Source of the DNA: Rhodococcoides fascians A25f
GTDB taxonomy: Bacteria > Actinomycetota > Actinomycetes > Mycobacteriales > Mycobacteriaceae
Length of the DNA: 64,000 nt
Direction: 5' to 3'
NCBI RefSeq assembly: GCF_000760935.2
Contig: NZ_CP049744.1
Location: 3,689,501 to 3,753,500 of the forward strand
A program made the position numbers and the translations under genes. A model generated the notes under the pieces. It worked only from the letters and a program-made list of their open reading frames with translations, ran no database searches and was not told the origin of the DNA. This document shows, piece by piece, positions 1 to 8,782 of this stretch; the first letter of the stretch is position 1; each line of letters begins with the position of its first letter.

Positions 1-1160
1 CAGCGACCCGACATCCGCACACCAGCGGCGAGCAGGAGCACGAACACCGATCCCAGCCACCACTCGACGGCCGTGACGAACAACCTCAGAGTGGTGTACC
101 CGTACTGCTCCTCGTACAACGACATTCGATGCAGCGCCGACGCCACGATCACCATCGACAAGACACACAGCACGCCCAACAGGGCACGCAACGCAATCCG
201 GTCGCGCCGGGCGATGCGCTCGGCCTTGGTCACGGTGACTGCGATGACGAGCAAAGTCAGCACCGTCACCGCGAGCAACTGCCAGAAGCCCTGCCGCGCG
301 TACTCGGCGTTGGTCAGACCCTCGGTGGTCAGAACGTGCCCCTGGCCGCCGAACAGCGTCGGCACCTGGAAACCGACGAAGACGACGAACAGCGCCACCA
401 CCGCCCCCAGGGGAACCATCCACTCCCACAACTGCAGTGTTCGACGCGGCGACGGTGCGAGGCGATCGAACCGAGGCGGATGCAGGGCAACGTACGCCAC
501 GGCCAGCGCACCTGCTGCGGTGAGCACGAAGACGAGGGTGCGTCCGACGATCGATGCGGCGTCGAACTCGGGCGTCACCGCGCCCAGTGCATCCGCGAAC
601 CGCTTGTCGGCCGCACCGAACAACGCCGCGAACACGACGCAGAGCGCAACGGTCACGACGGCCACCATGCCGATCCGCACCGGCCGCGGCCCCTCCAGAT
701 CGATCGAACCGGCTCCGCGTCGGGTCCACCGAGCCACGCGCACCGGCAGAAACAACGGCAAGAGAGCGCCGAGTGCGATTCCCGTCCACGTCCAGGCACG
801 GGAGAGCGCCACCACCGCGACCACGATGGCAAGCGTCGTCGACATCGTCACGATCCACTCGGCCGCTCGCAGTGCAGACACACTCGCCAGTGCCAGCACT
901 CCTGCCACGCCGGCCCATTCCCACCGCGATAGCCTGCCGCTGCGTGCTGCAAGCACAACGACCACGAAGGTCACGGCAGTGATCAGCACACCGAACGTGT
1001 TGTCCACCAACGTCACGGCACCGATCAGTCCAGCAAGAGCCGACCCCATGAGCGCCGCACGAGGGGGCTGCGAATACCGCAGCACCGGCCAGGTGCGCGG
1101 CCCCCAGGGAAAGCGCCCGTGCTTCGTTCTCGGATGAATCGGAATGTCGATCGTGCTCAT
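1..1160 (-). CDS. DUF4173-type multi-pass membrane protein (3' end outside window)
   Basis: The reading frame starts at an ATG at 1160 (protein begins MSTIDIPIHP) and stays open to the window edge, so the C-terminus is missing. It is a very hydrophobic protein with about ten membrane segments. Late in the visible part it has a motif around YARQGFWQLL, which is characteristic of the DUF4173 family (actinobacterial integral membrane proteins of unknown function). It lies 88 bp downstream of the sensor kinase on the same strand, so it is probably cotranscribed with that two-component system and may be its target or partner. No catalytic residues are apparent. The family assignment is from recognition of the motif; the function is unknown. 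Confidence 0.75.
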   Translation of the reverse strand, partial: MSTIDIPIHPRTKHGRFPWGPRTWPVLRYSQPPRAALMGSALAGLIGAVTLVDNTFGVLITAVTFVVVVLAARSGRLSRWEWAGVAGVLALASVSALRAAEWIVTMSTTLAIVVAVVALSRAWTWTGIALGALLPLFLPVRVARWTRRGAGSIDLEGPRPVRIGMVAVVTVALCVVFAALFGAADKRFADALGAVTPEFDAASIVGRTLVFVLTAAGALAVAYVALHPPRFDRLAPSPRRTLQLWEWMVPLGAVVALFVVFVGFQVPTLFGGQGHVLTTEGLTNAEYARQGFWQLLAVTVLTLLVIAVTVTKAERIARRDRIALRALLGVLCVLSMVIVASALHRMSLYEEQYGYTTLRLFVTAVEWWLGSVFVLLLAAGVRMSGR

Positions 1161-1248
1161 GGCTCGTCCCTTTTCTGTGTTTCGGGCATGGAAGGTCGGC
1201 GGCTGCAGTCCGGAGACGAGCAGTCGCGGTTCGGATGGATCGAGAAAG

Positions 1249-2223
1249 TCAATGCTCGGGGATGGCCACTCTGATGTGGCAGCCGAACTCGCTGTCGAGA
1301 ACTTCGATGGTTCCACCGTGCAGTTCGGTGGCCCAGCGGGCGATGCCGAGGCCGAGACCTGTTCCGCCGTCGGTGGATCCGCCGCGAGTGAACCGATCGA
1401 ACACCGCATGGCGATCGGCGAGCGCAATACCGGGGCCCTGGTCGACGACGTCGAATGCATACGCTCCGACGATTCGATGGGCCCGCAGTGTCACGGTGCT
1501 CGAAGATGGGGAATGCCGCACGGCGTTGTCGACGAGGTTGGTGATCACCTGGGTCATGCGAGATCGGTCGGCCACGACGGTCGAATCGGCGGGCGAGACG
1601 ACGATCGACACTCGTTCACGGTGAACGGAGGTCGCATCCTCGAGGAATTGCCGCACCGCGAACTCCTCCGGGGCAATGGTGAGAACACCGCCCTCCACCC
1701 GCGACAGGTCGAGCAGTTCGCTGACCAGATCACCGAGTCTCTCGGTCTGACTCAGCGCCACCGACAGCGTTGTGGGATTCGCGTCGGTCACCCCGTCGAC
1801 CATGTTCTCGAGCACGGCCTGCAGGGCAGCGATGGGCGTCTTCAACTCGTGCGAGACGTTGCCGATCAGTTCACGGCGATACTTTTCTGCGGCTTCCAGA
1901 TCGTCTGCCATGGTGTTGAATGCGGTGGCGAGCTCTCCCACCTCGTCCCGCGAGGTGGCCCGCACGCGTTTCGAGTAGTCGCCACGCGCCATCGCCTTGG
2001 CCGCCGAGGTCATCTCGCGCAGCGGCGACGTCATTCCGTGCGCGACGAATTGTGTTGCGGCCAAGGAGACCACGAGCGCCGCGAGCAGTGTGTAGCGAAA
2101 TTGCCAACCCGCCCCGATCCAGAAGACGACACTGGCCAACACCAACACAGTGCCCACGACGAACGACACCTTGAGCTTGAACGAGCGCAAGGGATCCAGC
2201 GGGCGCGGCAGCACGCGCATCAT
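1249..2223 (-). CDS. OmpR-partner sensor histidine kinase
   Basis: Membrane sensor kinase of 324 aa. Two hydrophobic segments (about residues 18-37 and 43-62) have almost no loop between them, so the extracellular sensor is minimal and input is probably through the membrane. A HAMP segment follows (about 63-115), then a HisKA motif NVSHELKTP with phospho-acceptor His125, and a HATPase domain with N and G boxes (DNAVRHS, GTGLGLGI). The ATG start overlaps the stop of the upstream response regulator (ATGA). A longer frame extends upstream to 2349 but would lie inside the regulator gene. It signals to that regulator; the signal is unknown. Confidence 0.9.
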   Translation of the reverse strand: MMRVLPRPLDPLRSFKLKVSFVVGTVLVLASVVFWIGAGWQFRYTLLAALVVSLAATQFVAHGMTSPLREMTSAAKAMARGDYSKRVRATSRDEVGELATAFNTMADDLEAAEKYRRELIGNVSHELKTPIAALQAVLENMVDGVTDANPTTLSVALSQTERLGDLVSELLDLSRVEGGVLTIAPEEFAVRQFLEDATSVHRERVSIVVSPADSTVVADRSRMTQVITNLVDNAVRHSPSSSTVTLRAHRIVGAYAFDVVDQGPGIALADRHAVFDRFTRGGSTDGGTGLGLGIARWATELHGGTIEVLDSEFGCHIRVAIPEH

Positions 2224-2894
2224 CGCGGCGACTCCACGGCATACCCGACACCGTGCACCGTACGAATGAGATCGCCACCGAGTTTGCGGCGCAATGCTTT
2301 CACGTGAGAGTCGACGGTTCGACTGCTCGCGGAATCGTCCCAGCCCCACAATTGCGACAGCAGGGTCTCGCGAGAGACCGCGGTACGAGGACGAGCAGCG
2401 AGATAAGCTAGGATGTCGAATTCCGTTCTGGTCAAATGGATGTCGCCGGATTCGTTGGACACGCGTCGTTCACGGTGATCGATCTGCAGGTCGCCGATAC
2501 GGACGGAGTGGGTCTCGGCGGTCGCCGATCGCTCGGCGCGGCGAATCAGCGCGTGCACGCGAGCGACCAACTCTCGCATGCTGAACGGCTTGCCCAGATA
2601 GTCGTCCGCGCCGACGCCCAGGCCGACGAGCATGTCGGTCTCGTCGGACTTGGCCGTCAGCATCAACACCGGCACCGGCCGTGACGCTTGAATGCGGCGG
2701 CACACCTCGAGCCCGTCGAAACCGGGCAGCATCAGGTCCAGAACCACGAGGTCGGGATCGAATCGCGCACAGGCCTCGACGGCGGCGGGCCCGTCGGCTG
2801 CGGTGACGACCTGGTACCCCTCGCCGCGGAGTCGCGCCGCTACGGCCTCGGAGATCGTGGGCTCGTCGTCCACGACGAGAACTGTGCGGCTCAT
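2220..2894 (-). CDS. OmpR/PhoB-family response regulator
   Basis: Response regulator of 224 aa. The receiver domain has the acidic pocket VVDDE near residue 8 and phospho-acceptor Asp53 (VLDLMLPG). The C-terminal winged-helix domain runs from about residue 130 and has the typical motif SRTVDSHVKALRRKLG followed by IRTVHGVGY. The start ATG at 2894 gives a standard N-terminus (MSRTVLVVDDE); the frame could be extended upstream, but without family support. It is the first gene of an apparent operon with the kinase and the DUF4173 protein. It is divergent from the siderophore-binding lipoprotein, with a 165 bp shared upstream region. Confidence 0.93.
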   Translation of the reverse strand: MSRTVLVVDDEPTISEAVAARLRGEGYQVVTAADGPAAVEACARFDPDLVVLDLMLPGFDGLEVCRRIQASRPVPVLMLTAKSDETDMLVGLGVGADDYLGKPFSMRELVARVHALIRRAERSATAETHSVRIGDLQIDHRERRVSNESGDIHLTRTEFDILAYLAARPRTAVSRETLLSQLWGWDDSASSRTVDSHVKALRRKLGGDLIRTVHGVGYAVESPR

Positions 2895-3006
2895 GAGAAC
2901 TGACCCTAGAGGGCGCAGATGGAGGAGTCCGTCGGGAAATGTGGAGGTTCGGTGAAGGTTCGAGCCGGACCGTCGGGTCGATCCCGAACTCGGCCGCACG
3001 TCCAAT

Positions 3007-3025
3007 TTAGGGTCGGCTATCCTTC
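3007..3025 (+). promoter_or_regulatory. IdeR/DtxR-like iron box upstream of siderophore-binding lipoprotein
   Basis: The 19 bases starting TTAGGGTCGGCTATCC match the actinobacterial IdeR/DtxR consensus (TTAGGTTAGSCTAACCTAA) at 14 of 19 positions, including the conserved TTAGG and GGCTA cores. It lies 35 bp before the start codon of an iron-siderophore substrate-binding protein, which is where an iron-responsive repressor site is expected. Inference: iron-replete repression of the downstream gene. Confidence 0.7.
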
Positions 3026-3059
3026 CGTTTGTTAGCCAACCCTCCCGAAAGGCGTCTCG

Positions 3060-4115
3060 ATGCACTTCCGACCACTACGTACGACTCTTGCGGTGTGCGC
3101 GATAGCGCTGACCACCGCAGGACTGCTCAGTGCTTGCTCGAACTCGAGTGACGAGGCGTCGCCTGCCGGAGGGGCGAACACGGGCTCCTCGTCCGACTCG
3201 TCCGCATTTCCGGTCACGATCGAGCACGCGTTCGGTGAGACCGTCGTTCCCGAGGAACCCACTCGCATCGTCGTGGCGGGGTACACCGAGCAGGACACCG
3301 TGCTGGCGCTCGGCGTCATACCCGTCGGCGTCACGGAGTGGTACGGCGAACAGCCGTACGCAACCTGGCCCTGGGCTCAGGCAGCGCTGGGCGACGCGCA
3401 GCCAGAAGTGCTCTCGAACGACGATGGATTCGAGACGGAGAAGATTGCCGCACTCGAGCCCGATCTGATCATCGCCACCAATGCCGGCCTGACGGCGGAC
3501 ACGTACAACACGCTCAGCGACATCGCACCGACGCTCGCGCAGTCCGACGCGTCGACCGCCTACTTCGAGCCATGGGACGTCCAGGCCGAGAAGATCGGAC
3601 GCGCACTGGGCCAGAAGACCGAGGTCGATGCGTTGATCGACGGAGTGAACCAGAAGTTCGCGGACGCCGCTGCCGCACACCCCGAGTTTGCCGGCAAGAA
3701 GGCGATCTTCTTGCAGAACGCGTTCTACGAGGGCAAGGCGATTGCGTACCAGGACGGACTGAGCACAGACTTTCTCACCAAGCTCGGATTCGCGATCCCC
3801 GACGACATCGACGCGTACGTTCCGGCCGACGGTAGCGCTCAGGCCAGTATTCCGCTGGAGAACCTGTCTGTACTGAACGTCGCCGACGTGTTGATCTGGG
3901 GAACCGAAGGGCCCGGCGACCGCGCCCAGTTGGAGAAAGAAGCGGTGTACAACGCACTGAAGCCGGTGCAGGACGGCAACCTGGTCTTCACCGACGGGGT
4001 GACGGCCGGTGCGATCTACTTCACCAGCGTGCTGAGCCTGCCGTACGTCATCGACAAGCTGACCCCAGCGCTGACCGAAGCACTCGGCGGAACGGCAGCG
4101 ACGATCACCAGCTGA
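3060..4115 (+). CDS. Iron-siderophore ABC transporter substrate-binding lipoprotein
   Basis: Lipoprotein of 351 aa. The N-terminal signal peptide ends in a lipobox LLSAC with Cys26 as the lipidation site, followed by a Ser/Gly-rich linker. The mature part is FecB/periplasmic-binding-protein like: a start segment around FGETVVPEEPTRIVVAGYTE, then KIAALEPDLIIA, and a C-terminal ALKPVQDGNLVF motif. It would capture ferric siderophores outside the membrane for an ABC permease. No permease or ATPase gene is adjacent, so its transporter must be encoded elsewhere or shared. The iron box at 3007-3025 supports iron regulation. Confidence 0.9.
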   Translation: MHFRPLRTTLAVCAIALTTAGLLSACSNSSDEASPAGGANTGSSSDSSAFPVTIEHAFGETVVPEEPTRIVVAGYTEQDTVLALGVIPVGVTEWYGEQPYATWPWAQAALGDAQPEVLSNDDGFETEKIAALEPDLIIATNAGLTADTYNTLSDIAPTLAQSDASTAYFEPWDVQAEKIGRALGQKTEVDALIDGVNQKFADAAAAHPEFAGKKAIFLQNAFYEGKAIAYQDGLSTDFLTKLGFAIPDDIDAYVPADGSAQASIPLENLSVLNVADVLIWGTEGPGDRAQLEKEAVYNALKPVQDGNLVFTDGVTAGAIYFTSVLSLPYVIDKLTPALTEALGGTAATITS

Positions 4116-4129
4116 CAGGACCGGGCGGC

Positions 4130-5380
4130 CTACTGTGCGGCCGCGCGCTTGTCCATCCACTTGGCGGTGGCCAGCACACCGAGACCGGCCACCGCCAGGC
4201 CGGAGCCGACAGCGGCGGGTGCCGTGTAGCCGAAGCCGGCGGCGATCACGGCGCCACCGACTGCCGCACCGATGGCATTGGCCAGGTTGAATGCGGCGTG
4301 GTTCAGCGATGCGGCCAGCGTCTGGGCGTCCTCGGCCACGTCCATCAACCTCGTCTGCAGACCGGGAACCACCGAGGAGCCGGATGCGCCGATCAGAAAC
4401 ACCAGAAGCAGAGCAGTGATCGGATTGTGTGCCGCTGCCACGAACAGCGCCAGGAACACTGCAGTTGCGGCCAGCCCGACGAAGGTGCCCTTGAGCTGGT
4501 ACCGGTCTGCCAGCCAGCCACCGGCGTAGTTGCCGGCGACCATTCCGAGTCCATAGATCATCAGGGCGACCGGAACGAGCGCGCGAGCGAGACCGGCGAC
4601 ATCGGTCAACGTCGACGCGATGTAGGTGTACACCGCGAACATGCCACCGAATCCGACGATGCCCACGAACAGGGTCATCCACACCTGGCTGCGACGCAGT
4701 GCACCGAGCTCGGTGATGGGGCTGGTGGTCGGCATGGCGTCGAGTCGCGGCATCCACACAGCGAGCGCGGCGACGGTGAGGGCACCGATGACCGCCACGA
4801 GAGCGAACGCGCTGCGCCAACCCAGCGCCTGCCCGATCCAGGTTGCCACCGGTACGCCGACGACGTTGGCGACCGAGAGACCCATCATCACCATCGCGAC
4901 GGCTTTGGCTCGTTTACCTGGTTCGGCGAGGTGGGCAGCCACCAGCGCGGCCACTCCGAAGTACGCACCGTGCGGCAGGCCCGCGACGAATCGCGAGGCG
5001 ACGAGCTCGTTGAAACTGGGTGCGAATACCGTTCCGAGGTTGCCCAGAGTGAAGGCGACCATCAACACCAGCAGCAACATCCGCCGGGGAACGCGCGCAG
5101 CCAGGGCAGCGATGGTGGGCGCACCGACCACGACGCCGAGCGCGTAGGCAGAGATCATGTGGCCCGCGGAGGGCTCGGAGATCCCCATCGTGGTGGCGAT
5201 GTCCGGCAGCAAGCCCATCGACGCGAATTCCGTGGTGCCGATGCCGAAGCCGCCGATGGACAGGGCCAACATGGCGAGCCTGCGACGGGTCGAGTGCGGT
5301 CGATGACTGACGCTCAGACCACTCGAGACCTTGCCGCGCACAGCGCTGACTCGGGAAAGAGCGGAATCGGTGACAGTCAC
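4130..5380 (-). CDS. MFS transporter, DHA1/AraJ-like drug or sugar exporter
   Basis: Major facilitator of 416 aa with about 12 membrane segments. The first helix begins LSIGGFGIGTTEFASMGLLP, typical of the AraJ/YdhP/Cmx branch of DHA1 exporters, and the loop 2-3 motif is shortened. A GTG start at 5380 is chosen because AGGTAG-like purine bases lie about 9 nt upstream; an upstream ATG at 5458 adds residues without family similarity. It is convergent with the siderophore-binding gene (14 bp apart). The substrate cannot be read from sequence; proton-driven efflux is the family role. Confidence 0.87.
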   Translation of the reverse strand: MTVTDSALSRVSAVRGKVSSGLSVSHRPHSTRRRLAMLALSIGGFGIGTTEFASMGLLPDIATTMGISEPSAGHMISAYALGVVVGAPTIAALAARVPRRMLLLVLMVAFTLGNLGTVFAPSFNELVASRFVAGLPHGAYFGVAALVAAHLAEPGKRAKAVAMVMMGLSVANVVGVPVATWIGQALGWRSAFALVAVIGALTVAALAVWMPRLDAMPTTSPITELGALRRSQVWMTLFVGIVGFGGMFAVYTYIASTLTDVAGLARALVPVALMIYGLGMVAGNYAGGWLADRYQLKGTFVGLAATAVFLALFVAAAHNPITALLLVFLIGASGSSVVPGLQTRLMDVAEDAQTLAASLNHAAFNLANAIGAAVGGAVIAAGFGYTAPAAVGSGLAVAGLGVLATAKWMDKRAAAQ

Positions 5381-5621
5381 AGCGGTACTACCTTCGTTTC
5401 GATCGTGGAATGGAGCAACAAGAACGGTGGCCGGCCGAATCGATTCAGCAGAGCGCAACCGAGTAAGAGAACAGCCAACCCGACCATTGTCTTCCCTCGG
5501 GCAACCTGTTTTCGAGTCGCAGCGCGGTGATTGTCCTCACCCGAGCATCTGCTCGAGTTCCACCGGCCGCCGCACCGAGCCCTTGTTCCTGTGACACGTC
5601 CGCACCCGCTAAGATCTTCGC

Positions 5622-5745
5622 CAGGTCATGAGTGCCAGCATCGAGCCCCGGCTTGCTGGCCGGCAACCCTCCAACCGCGGTGGGGTGCCCCGGGTGAACG
5701 ACCGGGCCGATCCGGCACGCCGAGTGCCGAATCGACAAGCGCGGG
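5622..5745 (+). ncRNA. SAM-IV riboswitch aptamer (leader of metY)
   Basis: The segment from GGTCATGAGTGCCAGC through GGCAACCCTCCAACCGCGGTGGGGTGCCCCGGGTGA-type positions (about 5624-5700) carries the conserved core of the actinobacterial SAM-IV class: CATGAGTGCCAGC, CCCCGGCTTGCTGGCCGGCAACC, the GCGGTGGGGTGCCCCGGGTGA block and the GACC/GGCC closing arm. SAM-IV elements are known upstream of sulfur-metabolism genes in actinomycetes and reduce expression when S-adenosylmethionine is abundant. It sits about 175 nt before metY. The exact 3' boundary is approximate. Confidence 0.9.
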
Positions 5746-5805
5746 TCCGCAGGCAGCGGACCCACTGAATCTTCGGCCTCCTGGGGCCGAGGCCTGTCAG
5801 GAGGT
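5743..5805 (+). promoter_or_regulatory. Putative riboswitch expression platform with anti-SD/SD pair
   Basis: Downstream of the aptamer are a perfect hairpin (GGGTCCGC 5743-5750 with GCGGACCC 5756-5763), a second stem (TCGGCC 5773-5778 with GGCCGA 5785-5790), and a CCTCCTG (5777-5783) that is exactly complementary to CAGGAGG (5798-5804). The CAGGAGG is the Shine-Dalgarno of the short leader ORF. The second stem and the anti-SD pairing share bases 5777-5778 and so compete. Inference: SAM binding shifts this equilibrium and controls leader-ORF translation. Confidence 0.6.
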
Positions 5806-5811
5806 TCTCGC

Positions 5812-5883
5812 ATGTGTTGCTGTACCGATACGCCCCGTAACGCTCGACTTCTCGAGCATCATTCGACATTCGATTCGTCTTAG
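5812..5883 (+). CDS. Cys-Cys-Cys leader peptide upstream of metY
   Basis: A 23-codon ORF starts at ATG 5812, 7 nt after an excellent AGGAGG (5799-5804), and ends at TAG 5881-5883, 35 nt before the metY start. It begins M-C-C-C-T-D. Three consecutive Cys codons directly after the start resemble the polycysteine leader ORFs described as cysteine-responsive attenuators in mycobacteria. The encoded product (homocysteine synthesis enzyme) fits sulfur-responsive control. The SD is stronger than that of metY itself (GGAG with a 14 nt spacer), suggesting that the leader is translated and metY partly depends on it. No experimental support is available here. Confidence 0.65.
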   Translation: MCCCTDTPRNARLLEHHSTFDSS

Positions 5884-5918
5884 ACAGACTCGTTTCAGAA
5901 AACGGAGTATCACCAGCC

Positions 5919-7268
5919 ATGACCGATTCGACCCCCGACATCGTCGACGCCACCGGAGCACCCACCGAGGATCCGTTCACCGACCCGGCGGCCAACTGGA
6001 GTTTCGAGACCAAGCAGATCCACTCGGGTCAGACCCCGGACGGCGCTACCAACGCCCGTGCATTGCCGATCTACCAGACCACCTCGTACACGTTCGACAA
6101 CACCGATCACGCGGCCGCATTGTTCGGACTCGCAGAGCCGGGCAACATCTACACCCGCATCATCAACCCCACCCAGGACGTCGTGGAGCAGCGCATCGCC
6201 GCTCTCGAGGGTGGCGTCGCGGCGCTGTTGCTCGCGTCGGGTCAGGCGGCCGAGACGTTCGCGATTCTCAATCTCGCGGAGGCAGGCGACCACATCGTCT
6301 CGAGCCCGCGGCTGTACGGCGGCACGTACAACCTCTTCCACTACACGCTCCCCAAGCTGGGCATCACCGTCTCGTTCGTCGACGATCCCGATGATCTCGA
6401 GCAGTGGCGAGCCGCGATCACGCCGTCGACCAAGGCCTTCTACGGCGAGTCGATCTCCAACCCGAAGAACGACATTCTCGATATCCCCGGCATCTCGGCG
6501 GTGGCCCACGAGAACGGCATCCCGTTGATCGTGGACAACACGGTGGCGACGCCGTACCTGCTACAGCCGTTGAAGCACGGTGCCGACATCGTCGTGCATT
6601 CGGCGACCAAGTACCTGGGCGGGCACGGCACGGCGATCGCGGGCGTCATCGTCGACGGTGGCACCTTCGATTGGACGCAGGGCCGTCACCCCAACTTCAC
6701 CACCGCGGACCCGAGCTACCACGGTGTGGTCTTCGCAGATCTCGGCGCGCCTGCATTCGCATTGAAGGCACGCGTGCAGTTGCTGCGTGACATCGGTGCG
6801 GCGGTCTCCCCGTTCAACGCCTTCCTCATCAGCCAAGGTATCGAGACGTTGAGCCTCCGAATCGAGCGGCACGTGGCGAACGCACAGAAGGTGGCCGAGT
6901 TCCTCGCCGGCCGCGACGACGTCGTCTCGATCAACTACGCCGGACTCGAATCGTCGCCGTGGTACCGACGCGGCCAGGAGTTGTTGCCCAAGGGGCAGGG
7001 TGCGATCGTCGCATTCGAGTTGAAGGGCGGAGTGGACGCGGGCAAGAAGTTCGTCAACGCGCTCACACTGCACAGTCACGTCGCTAACATCGGAGACGTG
7101 CGCTCACTCGTCATCCATCCCGCGTCCACCACCCATTCCCAACTGACTCCCGAAGAGCAGTTGGCATCGGGAGTGACGCCGGGTCTGGTTCGTCTCGCCG
7201 TGGGAATCGAAGGAATCGACGACATCATCGCCGATCTCGAGGTCGGCTTCAGCGCGGCGGCATCTTGA
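5919..7268 (+). CDS. metY: O-acetylhomoserine sulfhydrylase (aminocarboxypropyltransferase)
   Basis: PLP enzyme of 449 aa that converts O-acetylhomoserine and sulfide to homocysteine in direct methionine biosynthesis. Evidence: N-terminal [19 protein letters not shown], the PLP-binding Lys in [13 protein letters not shown], and the C-terminal [14 protein letters not shown] block, all standard for the Cys/Met metabolism PLP family of MetY length. It overlaps metX, forming a metYX operon as in other actinobacteria. Expression should respond to SAM through the SAM-IV element and perhaps to cysteine through the leader ORF. Confidence 0.96.
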   Translation: MTDSTPDIVDATGAPTEDPFTDPAANWSFETKQIHSGQTPDGATNARALPIYQTTSYTFDNTDHAAALFGLAEPGNIYTRIINPTQDVVEQRIAALEGGVAALLLASGQAAETFAILNLAEAGDHIVSSPRLYGGTYNLFHYTLPKLGITVSFVDDPDDLEQWRAAITPSTKAFYGESISNPKNDILDIPGISAVAHENGIPLIVDNTVATPYLLQPLKHGADIVVHSATKYLGGHGTAIAGVIVDGGTFDWTQGRHPNFTTADPSYHGVVFADLGAPAFALKARVQLLRDIGAAVSPFNAFLISQGIETLSLRIERHVANAQKVAEFLAGRDDVVSINYAGLESSPWYRRGQELLPKGQGAIVAFELKGGVDAGKKFVNALTLHSHVANIGDVRSLVIHPASTTHSQLTPEEQLASGVTPGLVRLAVGIEGIDDIIADLEVGFSAAAS

Positions 7269-8410
7269 GTCACAGCTGCGACACAGGCGTTCGTCCGGAG
7301 GCGGTTCTTCCGTCTCCGGACGGGCGGCTGGGCACCATCGACATCGGCGGTCTCGATCTCGAGAACGGCGCTCGCATCCCCCAGGTCACTGTGGCAGTGC
7401 AACGGTGGGGCGAACTCGCCACCGACCGCAGCAATGTCGTGCTCGTCGAACATGCCCTGACGGGCGATTCGCATGTGTCCGGCCCGCCGGATGCAGATCA
7501 TGCACTGCCCGGTTGGTGGAACGGAATGGTCGGACCCGGGCGCCCTATCGACACAGACGAGTGGTGCGTAGTGGCGACCAACGTGCTCGGCGGGTGCGGC
7601 GGCACCACCGGACCGAGCAGCATCTCGCCCGACGGCACACCGTACGGTTCGACGTTCCCCGAGATCTCCATCCGCGACCAGGTCGCCGCCGAGGCAGCCG
7701 TCGCCGACGCCCTGGGCATCGACCGCTTCGCCGCTGTCGTCGGCGGTTCGATGGGCGGCATGCGCACCCTGGAATGGATCGTCAGTCGCCCCGATCGAGT
7801 GGCAGCGGCACTGGTTCTGGCAGTCGGAGCCCGGGCAACAGCCGACCAGATCGGCACGCAGACAACGCAGATCGCCGCGATCAAGGCGGATCCGGGTTGG
7901 CTCGGCGGCAACTACCACGCCACCGGAACATCTCCGACGGCCGGACTGGGTATCGCACGACGCATTGCGCATCTGACGTATCGCACCGAGAGCGAACTCG
8001 ACATTCGGTTCGGCAACTCTGCGCAGAACGACGAGGATCCGTGGGCCGGCGGTCGCTACTCGGTACAGAGCTACCTCGAGCACCAGGCCGCAAAGCTGGT
8101 CAATCGATTCGACGCGGCGACGTATGTCCTACTCACCGAGGCAATGAACCGTCACGATGTGGGTCGTGGCCGCGGCGGTGTAGCCGAAGCTCTTGCGTCG
8201 GTACCGGTTCCGACCATCGTCGGCGGCGTCGATTCGGATCGTCTGTATCCACTGCGCTTGCAGAAGGAGATCGCTCGCGAACTCCCCCAGTGCCGTGGAC
8301 TCGAAGTGATCCAATCTCGCGACGGTCACGACGGCTTCCTGACCGAAGCCGACTCGGTGGCGAAACTGCTCGCCGAGACGATGGAACTCGCTCGCCTCGG
8401 ACGCCGCTGA
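7265..8410 (+). CDS. metX: Homoserine O-acetyltransferase
   Basis: Alpha/beta-hydrolase-fold acetyltransferase of 381 aa that acetylates homoserine with acetyl-CoA, supplying MetY. Visible features: [11 protein letters not shown], the nucleophile elbow [12 protein letters not shown], and the C-terminal Asp (VDSDRLYP) and His (GHDGFL) of the triad. The chosen start is a TTG at 7265 that overlaps the metY stop (TTGA) and gives an N-terminus of usual length; no better ATG/GTG with a ribosome site is present before the conserved [13 protein letters not shown]. Translational coupling to metY is likely. Confidence 0.95.
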   Translation: MSHSCDTGVRPEAVLPSPDGRLGTIDIGGLDLENGARIPQVTVAVQRWGELATDRSNVVLVEHALTGDSHVSGPPDADHALPGWWNGMVGPGRPIDTDEWCVVATNVLGGCGGTTGPSSISPDGTPYGSTFPEISIRDQVAAEAAVADALGIDRFAAVVGGSMGGMRTLEWIVSRPDRVAAALVLAVGARATADQIGTQTTQIAAIKADPGWLGGNYHATGTSPTAGLGIARRIAHLTYRTESELDIRFGNSAQNDEDPWAGGRYSVQSYLEHQAAKLVNRFDAATYVLLTEAMNRHDVGRGRGGVAEALASVPVPTIVGGVDSDRLYPLRLQKEIARELPQCRGLEVIQSRDGHDGFLTEADSVAKLLAETMELARLGRR

Positions 8411-8418
8411 CACCGACG

Positions 8419-8442
8419 GGCCCTGGGCTCCCCCCCAGGGTC
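8419..8442 (+). terminator. Candidate terminator hairpin between metX and DUF3017 gene
   Basis: A stem CCCTGGG (8421-8427) pairs with CCCAGGG (8434-8440), with two further flanking G/C pairs, located 10 bp after the metX stop and before the convergent DUF3017 gene. No long T tract follows, as is common in high-GC actinobacteria. Confidence 0.5.
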
Positions 8443-8453
8443 CGCTCCTGGTA

Positions 8454-8771
8454 TCAGTCGGTGCCCAGTGGGTCGATCGACAGCGACAAGAACACGATCG
8501 CTCCGCCTACGCAGCCCAACGCGAGCACGTCGAATCCACGACTGCGCACGCTCAGGGTTCCGACCCGAGATTCGGGCAGGCACAATCGCAGCACCGCGGC
8601 CAGTAGCGCCGCACATCCGAAGATGAACGCGCCGCGCCGCCAGCGATCCGCCAGCACCAGAACCAGCGCGGCAAGCACGACGACCGACACCGCGACGATC
8701 GGTAGGTTACGCGCTACCGCTGCACGAAATCCCTGGTCGGATTCGGCTCGCGAATCCTCGGCGGCGTTCAT
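8454..8771 (-). CDS. DUF3017 small membrane protein
   Basis: Protein of 105 aa with three hydrophobic segments (about residues 22-40, 47-63 and 78-98) and a short charged N-terminus. It matches the DUF3017 family of actinobacterial membrane proteins in size and in the central RRGAFIFGCAALLAAVLRLCLP segment, and in its position just downstream of folD (11 bp gap), the same order as Rv3355c-folD. A longer frame reaches into folD and is not used. Function unknown; cotranscribed with folD. Confidence 0.8.
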   Translation of the reverse strand: MNAAEDSRAESDQGFRAAVARNLPIVAVSVVVLAALVLVLADRWRRGAFIFGCAALLAAVLRLCLPESRVGTLSVRSRGFDVLALGCVGGAIVFLSLSIDPLGTD

Positions 8772-8782
8772 CCTCGGATCGC

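Noticed and set aside
73..1137. 354-codon plus-strand frame at the left edge
   Set aside because: It is low-complexity and antisense to the membrane-protein frame that runs off the window on the minus strand, which has coherent membrane helices and a DUF4173 motif.
5622..5745. SAM-I or cobalamin riboswitch for the metY leader
   Set aside because: The CATGAGTGCCAGC and GCGGTGGGGTGCCCCGGGTGA blocks are those of SAM-IV; SAM-I and B12-box cores are absent.
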